From CAYLNH01 sp964384625 (GTDB taxonomy: Bacteria; Verrucomicrobiota; Lentisphaeria; JABSQK01): DNA of 64,000 nt. Under the pieces are notes generated by a model, which did no database searches, had not been told where the DNA came from, and saw nothing but the letters and a program-made list of their open reading frames with translations. The position numbers and the translations under genes are program-made. The stretch spans positions 3,151 through 67,150 of the forward strand of contig CAYLNH010000008.1 in assembly GCA_964384625.1 (NCBI GenBank), written 5' to 3'. Positions 34,668-44,267 of the stretch are shown one piece after another; position 1 is the stretch's first letter; every line of letters begins with the position of its first letter.

Positions 34668-35195
34668 TCAATTTGGCATTCCTTCGTCCACGTCCGGATC
34701 ATCGTCATCAACTGCCACGCCCGGATCGAAGTTGTCGAACAAGATTGCTTCGGCTTCCTCACGCGCGTCGATCTCTTCCTGTTCCTCCCAGGTTATACCG
34801 AACGGTGCACCACCGGCTGTATAGCCGGCGATAAAGGAGTAGTTTTCATCATAGTCAATACCATAGCCATCAAGGTCGCCATCGGGAAAGAACTCCCAGG
34901 CATCAATTGGCGTCTTCTTCTTGAAGGGGTCGGGTTGTCGCGTCAACTGGTCGCGCAGACGCTCGAGATAGAGCCGGTCAAATCTGACGCCAAGGGTATG
35001 CAGTTCGGCGATGGCGCATTCGTAGTTCACATGGAAATGCTTGCGGTAACGCCGAAGCATATTTTTCGGCTTGCCCCAATGCCTCTTTACCCAATCCGGG
35101 GCTTTGGCAACACGCCTCGCGCGGCCCTTGAGTTTGGGCTTCTTGGGAGGTTTTTTCTTTTTTTGTTTCTGTTTCTTCCTTTTTCTGCGTGCCAT
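34668..35195 (-). CDS. Lys-rich hypothetical protein paired with SNF2 helicase
   Basis: 175 residues. The first 30 residues are mostly Lys/Arg/Pro, resembling a histone-H1-like or nucleic-acid-binding tail. The middle (about 32-95) is helical and basic, and the C-terminal third is very acidic (DPGVAVDDDDPDVDEG). The opposite charges at the two ends are striking. No family recognised. The stop lies 12 bases before the SNF2 start on the same strand, suggesting a two-gene operon and a role as DNA-loading partner or inhibitor of the ATPase. That role is inferred from position only. Confidence 0.7.
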   Translation of the reverse strand: MARRKRKKQKQKKKKPPKKPKLKGRARRVAKAPDWVKRHWGKPKNMLRRYRKHFHVNYECAIAELHTLGVRFDRLYLERLRDQLTRQPDPFKKKTPIDAWEFFPDGDLDGYGIDYDENYSFIAGYTAGGAPFGITWEEQEEIDAREEAEAILFDNFDPGVAVDDDDPDVDEGMPN

Positions 35196-35485
35196 GTCGT
35201 TGCCTTGAATACATGCCTACAGCGGAAGGCATGTGTCATTTGTGTGGCAAGCGACTTTCGCTTGTCCATGCCAGATCGCAAATCATAGATCACTGTCTTC
35301 ATCGTTGTCGCTTCGCAGCTGCCTCCGGCAGCCAGAGGCCGGAGGCCGCCGGTCGCCTGTCGGAGCGAAGCGATATCCGAATTAGGTTGGGTGCAAAGAT
35401 AGACCACGATCATGACAACGAAAAGAGATTGATTGCACCTTTGCCGTGTTACGTGGAAGAATCAACATGCGATCGTGTGTGTTGA

Positions 35486-35731
35486 GTGCAAGCCTGCAAG
35501 TACGACCGTGCATCCATCGCGACGATTCTGGAGAAGCTCTTGATCACCGCCGAATTCGAGATCGAACAGGCAACCCTTGCCTGGCAGGCATCGGGTGAGT
35601 ACCGCGAGGGGTCGGCTGATTTCTCGGACGACCTCATTGGTCGAGTCGCCGCCGAACACGACGCATTGCCGGTCCATACACTTGACCGCAAGGCGGCGCA
35701 GAGTGACCGGTTCAAGTTTGTGGATGCCTAA
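35486..35731 (+). pseudogene. C-terminal fragment of a VapC-like PIN-domain toxin
   Basis: The 81 residues to the stop match the second half of VapC toxins: a helix beginning YDRASIATILEKLL, then SADFSDDLIGRVAAEHD carrying the late acidic residues, then PVHTLDRKAA. The N-terminal strand with the first catalytic Asp is missing, and the frame is closed by TGA (35483-35485) directly upstream. No antitoxin gene is visible. I read it as a truncated, non-functional remnant. A GTG at 35486 could in principle start it, but without a ribosome-binding site. Confidence 0.6.
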
Positions 35732-35928
35732 TCACCGGCGACCCCAACGAGGGAGGGCTCCTCCCTCCCCGACTCGGATCCCGCGCGCATCTGCGCGCTG
35801 CGTATGCGCTGGCGCCTTGCCCGCCTGTTCCGAGTCTTGCGGCGGTCTGCCGCTGCACCGGAACGAATCCTGTCCGCAGGATTACTTGACGGGATTCACG
35901 GCGATATCCAGTGGTTCAGGCGAAGCGC

Positions 35929-38900
35929 CTACTTCGGGAACAGGTTGCCCTTCGGCACGTGGGCGATGGGCTGGGAGGTGCTTTGCCAGCAGAGATGCAG
36001 ACTGCCGCTGCCGGTGCGTTGGTACTGGAGCTTGATCGCAACCCGTTTGCCGGCCGTCAGGCGGACGGATTTGGATACCGGCCGCGTCGCCCAGGGACTG
36101 GTTTCGTTCCAGGCGTCGAGCACCAGTTTGCCGTCGATCCACAAGCGTACCGGTTCGGGTTTCTTCGCCTTCTTGTCACGGCCGACATAGACGTGGAACC
36201 AGTAGGTCTCGGTGAAACGCGGTGTGATCGAACCGACCCATTGGGCGCGGAATTCCTTCTTCAGCTTCTTGTCCGCCGGCCATTTCTGCACGACGCCCTT
36301 GGGACCGCTGCCGCCGAACCAGATGCACGGGTCCACCCGTCTCAATGTGGGGTCGTTGTCGACATAGTAGATGCCGGACAGGCCGGTGCCGTCGGCCGGC
36401 AACGCCGGCGCCGAACGACGCAACTGCAACTTGCCTTCGTGCCGCTGGAACTCGTTCCAGCCGGTCACGCGGTAGACCGGCACGTTGTTCCAGCCGGCGC
36501 CCATGAAGAGGACCTCGCCGCTTTTCCGTTTGGTCAACAGCCCGCCAACCAGCATGTCGTACTGCAGCACGGCCTGGTTCCTGGACGAGTCGCCATCAGA
36601 CGGATTCACGCGCCACCAGTGATAGCATTTTTCCGGGCCGGCGCCGGTGCGGTCGAACAGATTGCCGACATACAATCCATCCTTGGTCCAGACCTCAAGC
36701 GGTTGCTCAATCCGATCTGCGACACCAATGCAGTCGTAGACTTCACCAACGATCTTGGTGGGCGTCCATAGCGTACCGCGCGGTCCGTCTTTAGCGCCGG
36801 TGTGGTGATGACCAACCGTCCATAGCAGTTTGCCGTCGCGGCTCCACTTGGTGAATGCGGTGCTGCCGATGTCTTTCGCCGGCCAGCGTCGGCCGTGGTT
36901 CATGCCGTCGCCCTTGCCGTGATGGATCTGATACAGGTCACCATCGTCGCCGTGATAGACCATCTCGGTGCCGATCGGTCGGCCGCGTTTGTCGCGTTTT
37001 CCCGGCGCCCGGCGCAGATGGTCGGGCACGGGATAGATTGTTGACGCAGCCTTCTCCAAAGACGGGTACAACGGCACGCCGTTCTTCCAGCCCTGTGGTT
37101 TGAGTACACGGATCTCGTAGCCTTTCACGTCGCTGCCGTAACCGACGTAGGACATGTAGTAGTTGAAGTCTTTGTCGATGGCCCAGCCCGGGCCCCAGCC
37201 CCCCCATGACGAGAACTGGAACTCCTCCTTCTGCGGCTCGCCGTCGGCATTGCGGTCGACCCAGACGTAAGAACGGTTTTTCTTGCTCTTTTCCCCGCCA
37301 AGGAGGTCCTTGATGATCCCCGGCTGCTGGCTCCAGTAGTGGTCGATGTTGATGCCGACCGCAACGACCGGCACAAGCTTCCCCTGGTCTTCATCGACTT
37401 TCAGGATGATGCCGGGGCGCTCGTGCACGAGATACTTCTGGTCGCCGTGATACATAACCCGCCAGAACGGTCGAGAGTTTGAACTGCCGGGGATCAGCCC
37501 CTGGCCCAAGCCCTGGTGACGATAGGTCGCGCGCGGCCGCCACCGGCGTTTCTCCCAGTCGACCTCGGCCTCGATGACCCAACCCCAGTGTGACGCAAAC
37601 CATACCCGATTTTCGTTGCGCGGTTCGATGGCCATGCCGGTAAAGAACAACTGGCCGCCGTACCACTCCTTGACGAGCTTGCCGTCGCGATCGAAGTACG
37701 CCGTCCGTCGCGGCGCCGTCCAGGACTCGACCACGGCAAAGCCGCCCTTGCCGTCGGCGGCAATGTCGAAGACGGACGCGAAATCCGTCGGCACATACAG
37801 GCCCTGACGCCGGCCGCCGGCACGGCCATAGGTCTTCAGCAGTTTGCCGGAGAAATCAAAACGTTTGATCTGATGGCTGCCCTTGCCCTCCACCACCAGG
37901 ACCTCCTTGCGCCCGCGGTCGATCGCCAGACACCGAGGCGCCGCCAGGTCTCTAACAACCGTCTGCAGTCGGCCCCCGCTGACACGTACAATGCTGTTCC
38001 CGCTGATGGCAAACGGCGTACCGTCCGCCGCCAGTGCGACGTCCCGCAAATCCGGAACCGTTATACTCCCCTTGACGGTGCTGCCATCCGGTGACCGGAC
38101 TTCCAGCGGCCCGCCGACATAGCCGACGACCATGCGGCCGGCAGCATAATCAATGCGCGACGCCGCACTCATTACCTCGAGGCTGCGGATGGCCCACTCT
38201 ACTTGTGTCTTGCCCTTGAAGGCGTTCCAGAAAGCCAGGCGGAGGTGCCCGTCCTGGGCTTTGACACCGTTGACTTCGACTGTGGATACCGTACCCGGGC
38301 TGATCGTCACGGTCTTCTGCCACTTCACCTTGCCTTTCTTGTTGGCCCAGCCGACGCACACCTTGCCCATGCCGTCACGACGGTTACCCAACTGGTAGCG
38401 CACCTTGTAGGTGCCGTCCGCCATGTCGATGCGGAAAATGCGGCGATCGGATGATTTTGGAGCGCGTTTCTCCTGGTGCATATGGTATTCGGCGTCAACA
38501 CTGTCGCCGGCGTCGGACTTGCCGCTGGTCAGTTCAGCGATGGATTCCCAGCCGTAGCCGCGCTGCGCGCTGTACACTGCCAACGGCACCGACTTGTAGC
38601 CCCGGCGCGATGCGCCCTTGCCGTGACGAAAGTCAAAACCGGCAATCGTTGCAGTGTATGCCTTGGCTTTTCGTGATGAGGTCAGGTGCTTGCCGGTCTT
38701 CGCCTCGATCATGTGCAGCTGCCCGGCCGCCCGGTTGCTGAACGGCAGGATCAGCTTGTCGCCGGCCAGACACATATCGGTGCCACTGGACCACGCGGCG
38801 AATCCGTGTGACGTCCACAACACCTCGTTCTTCGCCAAATCGACCGCCACCGTCTGCGGCGCGCCCTCGCAACCGGACGCGCTCATGTACAGGATCTTGC

Positions 38901-39267
38901 CGTCGGTGGCGACGCTGGTCGGACCGCCGTGGCCGCCCGGCCAATGCTGCGGCCCAAAGTCCGTGCCCAGCGACAACAGATATTCCGCCTTCAACCCGGG
39001 CGACTGCAGCAGCTTCCAGCGATAGCTGCCGGCCGGCAGCGGCTTGCCCCGGCCGTCCAGGCCGTCCCAGGCCAGCCGATGGCGACCCGGTTTCTGCGGC
39101 ACGGCGTTGAGCAGCGTCCGCACCAGGGCGCCCTGTCGATCATAGATCGCCAGCGACACGTTCCCGGACTTCTTGAGTTCGTAAGTGATGGTTTCCTGGG
39201 CGTACAGCCCGACGGCCAGCATGGCACTGACCCCGAGGAGGACTTTGCGGGCGCATCTTGGTTTCAT
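35929..39267 (-). CDS. Large secreted multidomain protein (FlgD-like, propeller, PA14)
   Basis: 1112 residues. A Sec signal peptide (about 1-23) is followed by a FlgD-like Ig domain (about 25-85, IYDRQGALVRTLLN...DGLDGRGKPLPAGSYRWKL), propeller blades, an inserted galactose-binding-like domain (about 240-365, YKVRYQLGNR...), further propeller-type repeats, and a C-terminal PA14 domain (about 955-1100, TETYWFHVYVGRD...VRLWIDGKLVLDAWNE). PA14 and the inserted domain usually bind carbohydrate. The protein is probably exported to the cell surface or periplasm and involved in glycan handling. No catalytic signature is evident. The gene starts on the minus strand, divergent from two beta-propeller glycan genes. 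Confidence 0.75.
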   Translation of the reverse strand: MKPRCARKVLLGVSAMLAVGLYAQETITYELKKSGNVSLAIYDRQGALVRTLLNAVPQKPGRHRLAWDGLDGRGKPLPAGSYRWKLLQSPGLKAEYLLSLGTDFGPQHWPGGHGGPTSVATDGKILYMSASGCEGAPQTVAVDLAKNEVLWTSHGFAAWSSGTDMCLAGDKLILPFSNRAAGQLHMIEAKTGKHLTSSRKAKAYTATIAGFDFRHGKGASRRGYKSVPLAVYSAQRGYGWESIAELTSGKSDAGDSVDAEYHMHQEKRAPKSSDRRIFRIDMADGTYKVRYQLGNRRDGMGKVCVGWANKKGKVKWQKTVTISPGTVSTVEVNGVKAQDGHLRLAFWNAFKGKTQVEWAIRSLEVMSAASRIDYAAGRMVVGYVGGPLEVRSPDGSTVKGSITVPDLRDVALAADGTPFAISGNSIVRVSGGRLQTVVRDLAAPRCLAIDRGRKEVLVVEGKGSHQIKRFDFSGKLLKTYGRAGGRRQGLYVPTDFASVFDIAADGKGGFAVVESWTAPRRTAYFDRDGKLVKEWYGGQLFFTGMAIEPRNENRVWFASHWGWVIEAEVDWEKRRWRPRATYRHQGLGQGLIPGSSNSRPFWRVMYHGDQKYLVHERPGIILKVDEDQGKLVPVVAVGINIDHYWSQQPGIIKDLLGGEKSKKNRSYVWVDRNADGEPQKEEFQFSSWGGWGPGWAIDKDFNYYMSYVGYGSDVKGYEIRVLKPQGWKNGVPLYPSLEKAASTIYPVPDHLRRAPGKRDKRGRPIGTEMVYHGDDGDLYQIHHGKGDGMNHGRRWPAKDIGSTAFTKWSRDGKLLWTVGHHHTGAKDGPRGTLWTPTKIVGEVYDCIGVADRIEQPLEVWTKDGLYVGNLFDRTGAGPEKCYHWWRVNPSDGDSSRNQAVLQYDMLVGGLLTKRKSGEVLFMGAGWNNVPVYRVTGWNEFQRHEGKLQLRRSAPALPADGTGLSGIYYVDNDPTLRRVDPCIWFGGSGPKGVVQKWPADKKLKKEFRAQWVGSITPRFTETYWFHVYVGRDKKAKKPEPVRLWIDGKLVLDAWNETSPWATRPVSKSVRLTAGKRVAIKLQYQRTGSGSLHLCWQSTSQPIAHVPKGNLFPK

Positions 39268-39438
39268 GACGTGACTCTCCCTGCTTTGTAATATTATTTA
39301 TGACCCCTTAAATAACCCATGGTTCCGCCGTTCTCCCGGAATTCTTCGGTGAAACAGGACGCAGTGTCGGTTTCAATCCGGCAATTGCCATTCATATTCA
39401 AGCAGCCGTATGCGCAGTACACACAGCCGCAAGAAACT

Positions 39439-40374
39439 ATGGATCCAAAGATCATTTTTCGTTCCGACGCCCTCCGCTACAACCCGTGCGGCGATTTGAT
39501 CTTCCCATCCGTGATCCGGACGGATTCTCTGCCTGCCCCGCTCGGTCGTTACTATCTCTACTATGCCCCGCATGACTCTCCCGGCGGCATCTGCCTGGCC
39601 TACGCCGATGACCCGGCAGGACCATGGACGGAATACGAGAGCAACCCAATCATCAGCCGTTCCTGGTTGCCGCACTACGAGGTGAGTCACGTCTCCAGCC
39701 CTGATGCGTTGCTGGTTCCCGGTGGCGTACGCGTGTTCTTCCATGGGGACAATGACACAACGCGAAGTGCCATGTCCAAAGACGGCATACACTTCGAAAG
39801 CACAGCTATCGCTGTTCAAGCATCGCAACTGCCGGATCATTGGACCTGCTTCTACGGTCGTGCTTTTCGCCTACCCGCTGGCAAACGCGATCGCTACGCA
39901 CTTCTGTTTGCCGCCTACGGCGACGGTGAGCCCGGCATCTATGCTGCCTTTTCTCCCGATGGCGAAAATTGGGAGTTGGCACCGGACATTATTCTGCCTG
40001 TCCCTGACATCGCTGGCGCGTCCCTTCCCTGTGCCCCCTTCCTGCTTCCGTTCGCTGACCGGCTGTTCCTCGTCGTCCATCTTGACTTTGGCTGGTATAG
40101 TCAGGCAGGGGGGCCGGTGACGGATGTGTATGCCGTCGAAGTCGATTGTGATCTCAATCTGTTGGGGACCCCACAACTCCTTCTGCGCCACGACGAGTTT
40201 GCTCCCGACAACACCCGTGTCAGCGATCCCTGCATTGTGATCGAGAATCAGGACGTCTATATCTTCCTTTCCATCGGCCCACGGCTGCAACAACGCCTCG
40301 CAGTAGTACATTGGTCCAGTGATCAATTCGCCGCACGCTTGCCTGGAGCAGGCGGCCGCGCTGACTCAGAATAA
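39439..40374 (+). CDS. Five-bladed beta-propeller glycosidase-like protein
   Basis: About 311 residues from ATG 39439, with no clear ribosome-binding site. The frame is open further upstream. Repeating blade motifs (YYLYYAPHDSPGGICLAYADDPAGPWTEY, SAMSKDGIHFE, IYAAFSPDGENWEL) are typical of the GH43/GH32/GH130 five-bladed propeller superfamily. Conserved acidic residues occur in SPDALLV and SDPCIVI. There is no signal peptide. The linkage specificity cannot be read. It lies 21 bases upstream of the oligogalacturonate-lyase-like gene, so both are probably in one operon. Confidence 0.65.
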   Translation: MDPKIIFRSDALRYNPCGDLIFPSVIRTDSLPAPLGRYYLYYAPHDSPGGICLAYADDPAGPWTEYESNPIISRSWLPHYEVSHVSSPDALLVPGGVRVFFHGDNDTTRSAMSKDGIHFESTAIAVQASQLPDHWTCFYGRAFRLPAGKRDRYALLFAAYGDGEPGIYAAFSPDGENWELAPDIILPVPDIAGASLPCAPFLLPFADRLFLVVHLDFGWYSQAGGPVTDVYAVEVDCDLNLLGTPQLLLRHDEFAPDNTRVSDPCIVIENQDVYIFLSIGPRLQQRLAVVHWSSDQFAARLPGAGGRADSE

Positions 40375-40395
40375 CCGCAATTGGAGGACTTCGCG

Positions 40396-41667
40396 ATGGA
40401 TCTCGATAAGCATTTCCCGCGCTACGAAGAATACGAGCCCAAAGTACCCGTGTGGTGTTTGACACCGAAACGCGATGCGTGCATGCACCGGTTTTTCGAC
40501 ACCTCACCCATCAGCCCGACCGGCCGGTACCTGGCCGTCCTGCAATTGCCGTTTGAAGATCACCAGCCGGAGCCGGGCGACAGGGCAAAGGTTGTGGTTG
40601 TCGACTTGGAAACCGGCGAGGACAAGGTCGTCGCCGAGACCTGCGGCTGGGAGCCGCAGATGGGCGCGAACATCAATTGGGGCGATACCGACAAGGCGCT
40701 GTACTTCAACGATGTCGATACGTCGACCTGGAAGCCGTTCGCGTGGAAGCTGGATCCGCTGTCCGGCGGGAAGCAGAAGATGGACGGCACGGTCTATCAT
40801 GCGTCGCCGGACGGCAAGTGGCTGATTTCGGCGAACATGACGACCATGCGCAAGACGCAGCCCGGCTACGGCGTGGCGGTGCCGAAAGACACGGTCGGCC
40901 GCAACATCGGGTTGGCTGATGATGACGGTTTTTATCTGACCGACACAGAGACCGGCAAGTGCAGGATGCTGGCGTCCATCAAGGAGCTTTTCGAACAGGC
41001 CGATCCGCCCATGCAGCTGGAGGGCCCGGAAACCTACGAGATCTACGGTTTCCACAGCAAATTCAACCCGCAGAGCAACCGGCTGATGCTCAGTCTGCGC
41101 GGCTTCCCCGCTACCGATGACGCGCAGTGGGACATGTTCAAGATCGATCACAGTGCGGTCCGCTTCGCCTGGATCACAATGGATCTGGAAGGAGGTCCCA
41201 AACACTGCGCGGTCGGCCCGGAGGAATGGGTCAAGGGTGGGCATCACGCCACGTGGTTTCCGGACGGCAAGCAGATCTCGATGAACCTCAATATCGACCG
41301 GGAGGTCTTGCGGTTTGTGGCGGTGAATTACGACGGCAGCGACCTGCACAAGATGCTCAACGAAGTCCCCGGCTCGGGGCATCCTACTGTCCACCCCGAT
41401 GGTATACACTTGCTGACGGATACCTATACCTGGGAGAAGACCGCGTTTGGCGACGGCACCATCCCATTGCGTTGGGTCAATCTGCAGACACACGAGGAGG
41501 ACGCGGTCGTCCGCATCAACACGAAACAGCCGCACGAGGACGGTGTGCTGCGCATCGACCCGCACCCGGCGTGGGATCGGACGTGGCGCTACGTCACTTT
41601 CAACGGCTTTGTCGGCGGCACCCGCCGTGTCTATATCGCCGACCTGCAGGGCGTCATCGGCCGGTAA
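40396..41667 (+). CDS. Oligogalacturonate lyase-like / TolB-like beta-propeller protein
   Basis: 423 residues from ATG 40396, with GGAGG 8 bases upstream. Seven-bladed propeller repeats are visible (SPTGRYLAVLQLP, SPDGKWLISAN, FHSKFNPQSNRLMLSLRG, HHATWFPDGKQISMNL, HPTVHPDGIHLLTDTYTW, HPAWDRTWRYVTFNG). This pattern and length match the PL22 oligogalacturonate lyase/TolB-like family, which cleaves unsaturated pectin oligomers in the cytoplasm. The His-rich blade edges fit metal-dependent lyases, but I cannot verify every catalytic residue. No signal peptide. Confidence 0.7.
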   Translation: MDLDKHFPRYEEYEPKVPVWCLTPKRDACMHRFFDTSPISPTGRYLAVLQLPFEDHQPEPGDRAKVVVVDLETGEDKVVAETCGWEPQMGANINWGDTDKALYFNDVDTSTWKPFAWKLDPLSGGKQKMDGTVYHASPDGKWLISANMTTMRKTQPGYGVAVPKDTVGRNIGLADDDGFYLTDTETGKCRMLASIKELFEQADPPMQLEGPETYEIYGFHSKFNPQSNRLMLSLRGFPATDDAQWDMFKIDHSAVRFAWITMDLEGGPKHCAVGPEEWVKGGHHATWFPDGKQISMNLNIDREVLRFVAVNYDGSDLHKMLNEVPGSGHPTVHPDGIHLLTDTYTWEKTAFGDGTIPLRWVNLQTHEEDAVVRINTKQPHEDGVLRIDPHPAWDRTWRYVTFNGFVGGTRRVYIADLQGVIGR

Positions 41668-41806
41668 GCCTTCTGTCTTGTTCTATCGCTTGCGTGAAAA
41701 GATTCGCCGAGATCCATCGTCAGCGCTGCAATGAATCTTGACACTGCCCAGGCCGAGCAGTACCATTCTCTCACGAGATAAAGAGCGAGACGCTTAGAGA
41801 CGAAAC

Positions 41807-42073
41807 ATGACTGATGACTCAATCCCCTATTTCTGCTGGGACAGGAAGCTGACTGTCAGTGAGATTCGTTCACAGTTGCGCTCAGCCTCTAACCAAGAAT
41901 GGTTGCGTCTGGCGTCATGGATCTTGCGAGAAGCAAGTACCGTTGATGTCTGGGAGTTCCTGACGCCGAACGAGGTGCGGAATCATCTGGACGAACTCAT
42001 GCCTCTCCTGGGCAGGAGGAGGGCATTCTGGAGATATATCCTGGGGGTATGGCATGAACTGGGAAGAATCTAG
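41807..42073 (+). CDS. Probable antitoxin partner of AbiEii-like toxin
   Basis: 88 residues. It begins MTDDSIPYFCWDRKLTVSEI and contains VWEFLTPNEVRNHLDELMPLLGRRRAFWRYILGVWHELGRI. Small proteins with this LTP...RRRAFWRYLLxVW pattern commonly precede nucleotidyltransferase (AbiEii/DUF1814) genes and are presumed antitoxins. Its stop overlaps the toxin start by 20 bases, which implies translational coupling. Base composition is visibly lower in GC than the neighbours, consistent with horizontal transfer. The antitoxin role is inferred from position and similarity. Confidence 0.65.
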   Translation: MTDDSIPYFCWDRKLTVSEIRSQLRSASNQEWLRLASWILREASTVDVWEFLTPNEVRNHLDELMPLLGRRRAFWRYILGVWHELGRI

Positions 42074-42716
42074 GGCTCTGACGCCACTGAAGCACGACTT
42101 CCTGGTACCGTTCTTTGCCCGAATGCCGCAGTTTTTCCTCACCGGTGGCTCTGCGCTGGGGATCTTCTATCTGGAGCACCGCCTTTCCTATGACTTGGAC
42201 TTTTTCACGACGGCGGAGCATGTCGATTGGCATGTCTTGGACAACGAGCTCCTGGCAATTGCCAATCAAATAGAAGCTGATTGCTCATCCATCACTGTCT
42301 CGCCGACATTTCGTCGCTATGAGCTCCGTCGGAAAGATGAACGCGAGATACTCGATTTCGTGATCGAGTTCACTCCACAGATTGATTCCGAGAAACAGGT
42401 CATTGGCGGGCTCCATGTCGACACGCTCCGAGAGATCACCGTGAACAAGATCTGTACATTGGCAGGTCGCAGTGAACTGAAAGACATCGTAGATCTCTAT
42501 TTCCTGGACCAGCACGGCTATCATGTGGCCGACCATTTCGAGGAAGCAAGACAGAAAGAAGGTGGATTGGATCCGGCAATGATGTCCTATCTGCTTGAGA
42601 ATCTGCCGATTCAGGAAGTTCCGGAATACGTACTTAAGTCGGTGGATGTTGATGCTCTCAGGCAGTTCAAGGAGTGCCTCCGAAAGCTGCTTGCTGAAAT
42701 GGCCTTCCCCGAATAG
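42054..42716 (+). CDS. AbiEii/DUF1814 nucleotidyltransferase toxin-like protein
   Basis: 220 residues. The nucleotidyltransferase motif GGSALGIFYLEHRLSYDLDFF (30-50) supplies the GS and metal-binding Asp residues (D47, D49). The downstream block ITVNKICTLAGRSELKDIVDLYFL is typical of AbiEii/AbiGii toxins of type IV toxin-antitoxin systems, which transfer nucleotides and arrest growth, often to block phage. It overlaps the presumed antitoxin gene by 20 bases. Lower GC than its surroundings suggests recent acquisition. The gene appears intact. Confidence 0.85.
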   Translation: MNWEESRALTPLKHDFLVPFFARMPQFFLTGGSALGIFYLEHRLSYDLDFFTTAEHVDWHVLDNELLAIANQIEADCSSITVSPTFRRYELRRKDEREILDFVIEFTPQIDSEKQVIGGLHVDTLREITVNKICTLAGRSELKDIVDLYFLDQHGYHVADHFEEARQKEGGLDPAMMSYLLENLPIQEVPEYVLKSVDVDALRQFKECLRKLLAEMAFPE

Positions 42717-44183
42717 TCATCCCGACAATTCGCCGGTCGCCTCCAGCGATTTCGGCTGAAACGGAAAGCCTGGGGGCCGGTTGCGGCGTTCACCGCCGTG
42801 ATAGAACGGCTCCCGTACCGTGCGCCAGGAGCGCGCGCCCCAACGGTACGAACGGAACGGGTCGCGGATGCGATCCATCTCCGCCAGCAAGGCGTCGTGC
42901 AGGCCATCCCGAACTGCTGCCAGGCTGTCGTCGCCAATGCGGTTGTGCTGTTCCTGCGGGTCCGTTTCCAAGTCGTACAACTCGTCGGTTTCGAGGAAGT
43001 TGATCACCAGTTTGTGGCGACCGTCGGTCATCGCGCGGATGGGATAGAACTCGCCCCAGTCGTCATGGTTCACCGCGAACCGGGTGAAGCCCATCATCAC
43101 CCGCTCGTTCACGGTGTCAGCGGCGCCGGTCAGCAGCGGCACGAGGGAACGGCCATGCAGGCATTCCGGCCGTTCGATGCCGGCCAGTTCGAGCATGGTC
43201 GGAAGAATGTCGACGTGGCTGACCAGCGCGTCGGACACCACGGGTTCCTGGCCCGGTAAGCGAACGATGAAGGGGATGTTGCAGATCTCTTCGTACATCA
43301 TCGGGCCTTTCGACCTCAGCCCGTGATGCGCGATCATGTCGCCGTGATCGGACGTGTAGATGATCGCCGTATCATCGGCGTGAAGCTGATTCACAGTATC
43401 GATCACCCGACCGATCTCGCGATCGACATAACTGTTGCAGCCGAAGAACTTCAATACACCCGGCGATTTCGTCCATTCCGTGCCGGCCCGGTTGGCCTGC
43501 TGCCGATGTATCTGCTGCAAGGCAGGCTTCTCCGCGTCCTCATCCAATTCCCGGGCAAAGCCGGCGAGGTCGGTTGGCGAGAATTTTTCCCAGTACTCCG
43601 GCGGCGCCACGAACGGGCCGTGCGGTTCGTCGAACGAGACCGCCAGCACGAACGGTTCATCGCCCACCTGTGCCAGAAAATCGATCGCCCGATCCGCGAC
43701 GCGATGGCCCCAGATGTTCTCCTCGGTGAAGCCGTGTTCGCGCAGGGCGTCAGCGTCCTTGCAGCTTTTGTACGCCTTGAACTGTTCGGCGCCGATGTCG
43801 TTGCAGTACGTCATGCCGTCGTACCACCAGTCCGGCTCGAAGCCGCCGCCGGCAATGCCGTCGCCAAAATAGCCGCCGCCGTCCAGATGCCACTTGCCGG
43901 TGTACGCGGCGCGGTAGCCGTAGTGCCGGAAGATCGTGCCCATCAGCGGGAAGGTCTCGTACGGCGGCACGTTGTTGCACCAGGCGCCGTTAACGGAGGG
44001 ATGCGTCCCGCTGAAAATCCCGCTGCGAGCCGGTGTGCACAGCGGACAGGCTGTATAGGCGCGGTTGAACCGAGTTCCCGTCTCGGCCAGCCGGTCGAGG
44101 TTCGGTGTGTCCACTTCCGGATGGCCGTAGGCGCCGACCATGTCCCGGTTCTGGGTATCGGTCATGACAAAAACGATATTCAT
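42717..44183 (-). CDS. Type I (Cys) sulfatase
   Basis: 488 residues from ATG 44183, with AGGAGG at ideal spacing. The formylglycine motif is C49-T-P-A-R (CPLCTPARSGIFSG), preceded by NIVFVMTDTQNRDMVGAYG with the metal-binding Asp. TGKWHLDG supplies the active-site Lys/His, and YTSDHGDMIAHHGL the second metal Asp/His pair. No signal peptide is visible, so it either acts in the cytoplasm or uses another route. It needs a formylglycine-generating enzyme, not present in this window. The substrate is likely a sulfated glycan. It ends flush against the AbiEii gene. Confidence 0.9.
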   Translation of the reverse strand: MNIVFVMTDTQNRDMVGAYGHPEVDTPNLDRLAETGTRFNRAYTACPLCTPARSGIFSGTHPSVNGAWCNNVPPYETFPLMGTIFRHYGYRAAYTGKWHLDGGGYFGDGIAGGGFEPDWWYDGMTYCNDIGAEQFKAYKSCKDADALREHGFTEENIWGHRVADRAIDFLAQVGDEPFVLAVSFDEPHGPFVAPPEYWEKFSPTDLAGFARELDEDAEKPALQQIHRQQANRAGTEWTKSPGVLKFFGCNSYVDREIGRVIDTVNQLHADDTAIIYTSDHGDMIAHHGLRSKGPMMYEEICNIPFIVRLPGQEPVVSDALVSHVDILPTMLELAGIERPECLHGRSLVPLLTGAADTVNERVMMGFTRFAVNHDDWGEFYPIRAMTDGRHKLVINFLETDELYDLETDPQEQHNRIGDDSLAAVRDGLHDALLAEMDRIRDPFRSYRWGARSWRTVREPFYHGGERRNRPPGFPFQPKSLEATGELSG

Positions 44184-44267
44184 CTCAGTCCTCCTGGCTG
44201 CCGCCGCCGCACCGGGTCGGCCGTCGCGTTTCAAGCGGGGTTTCCCGGTTCGGGCGGCGGGCGCGCC

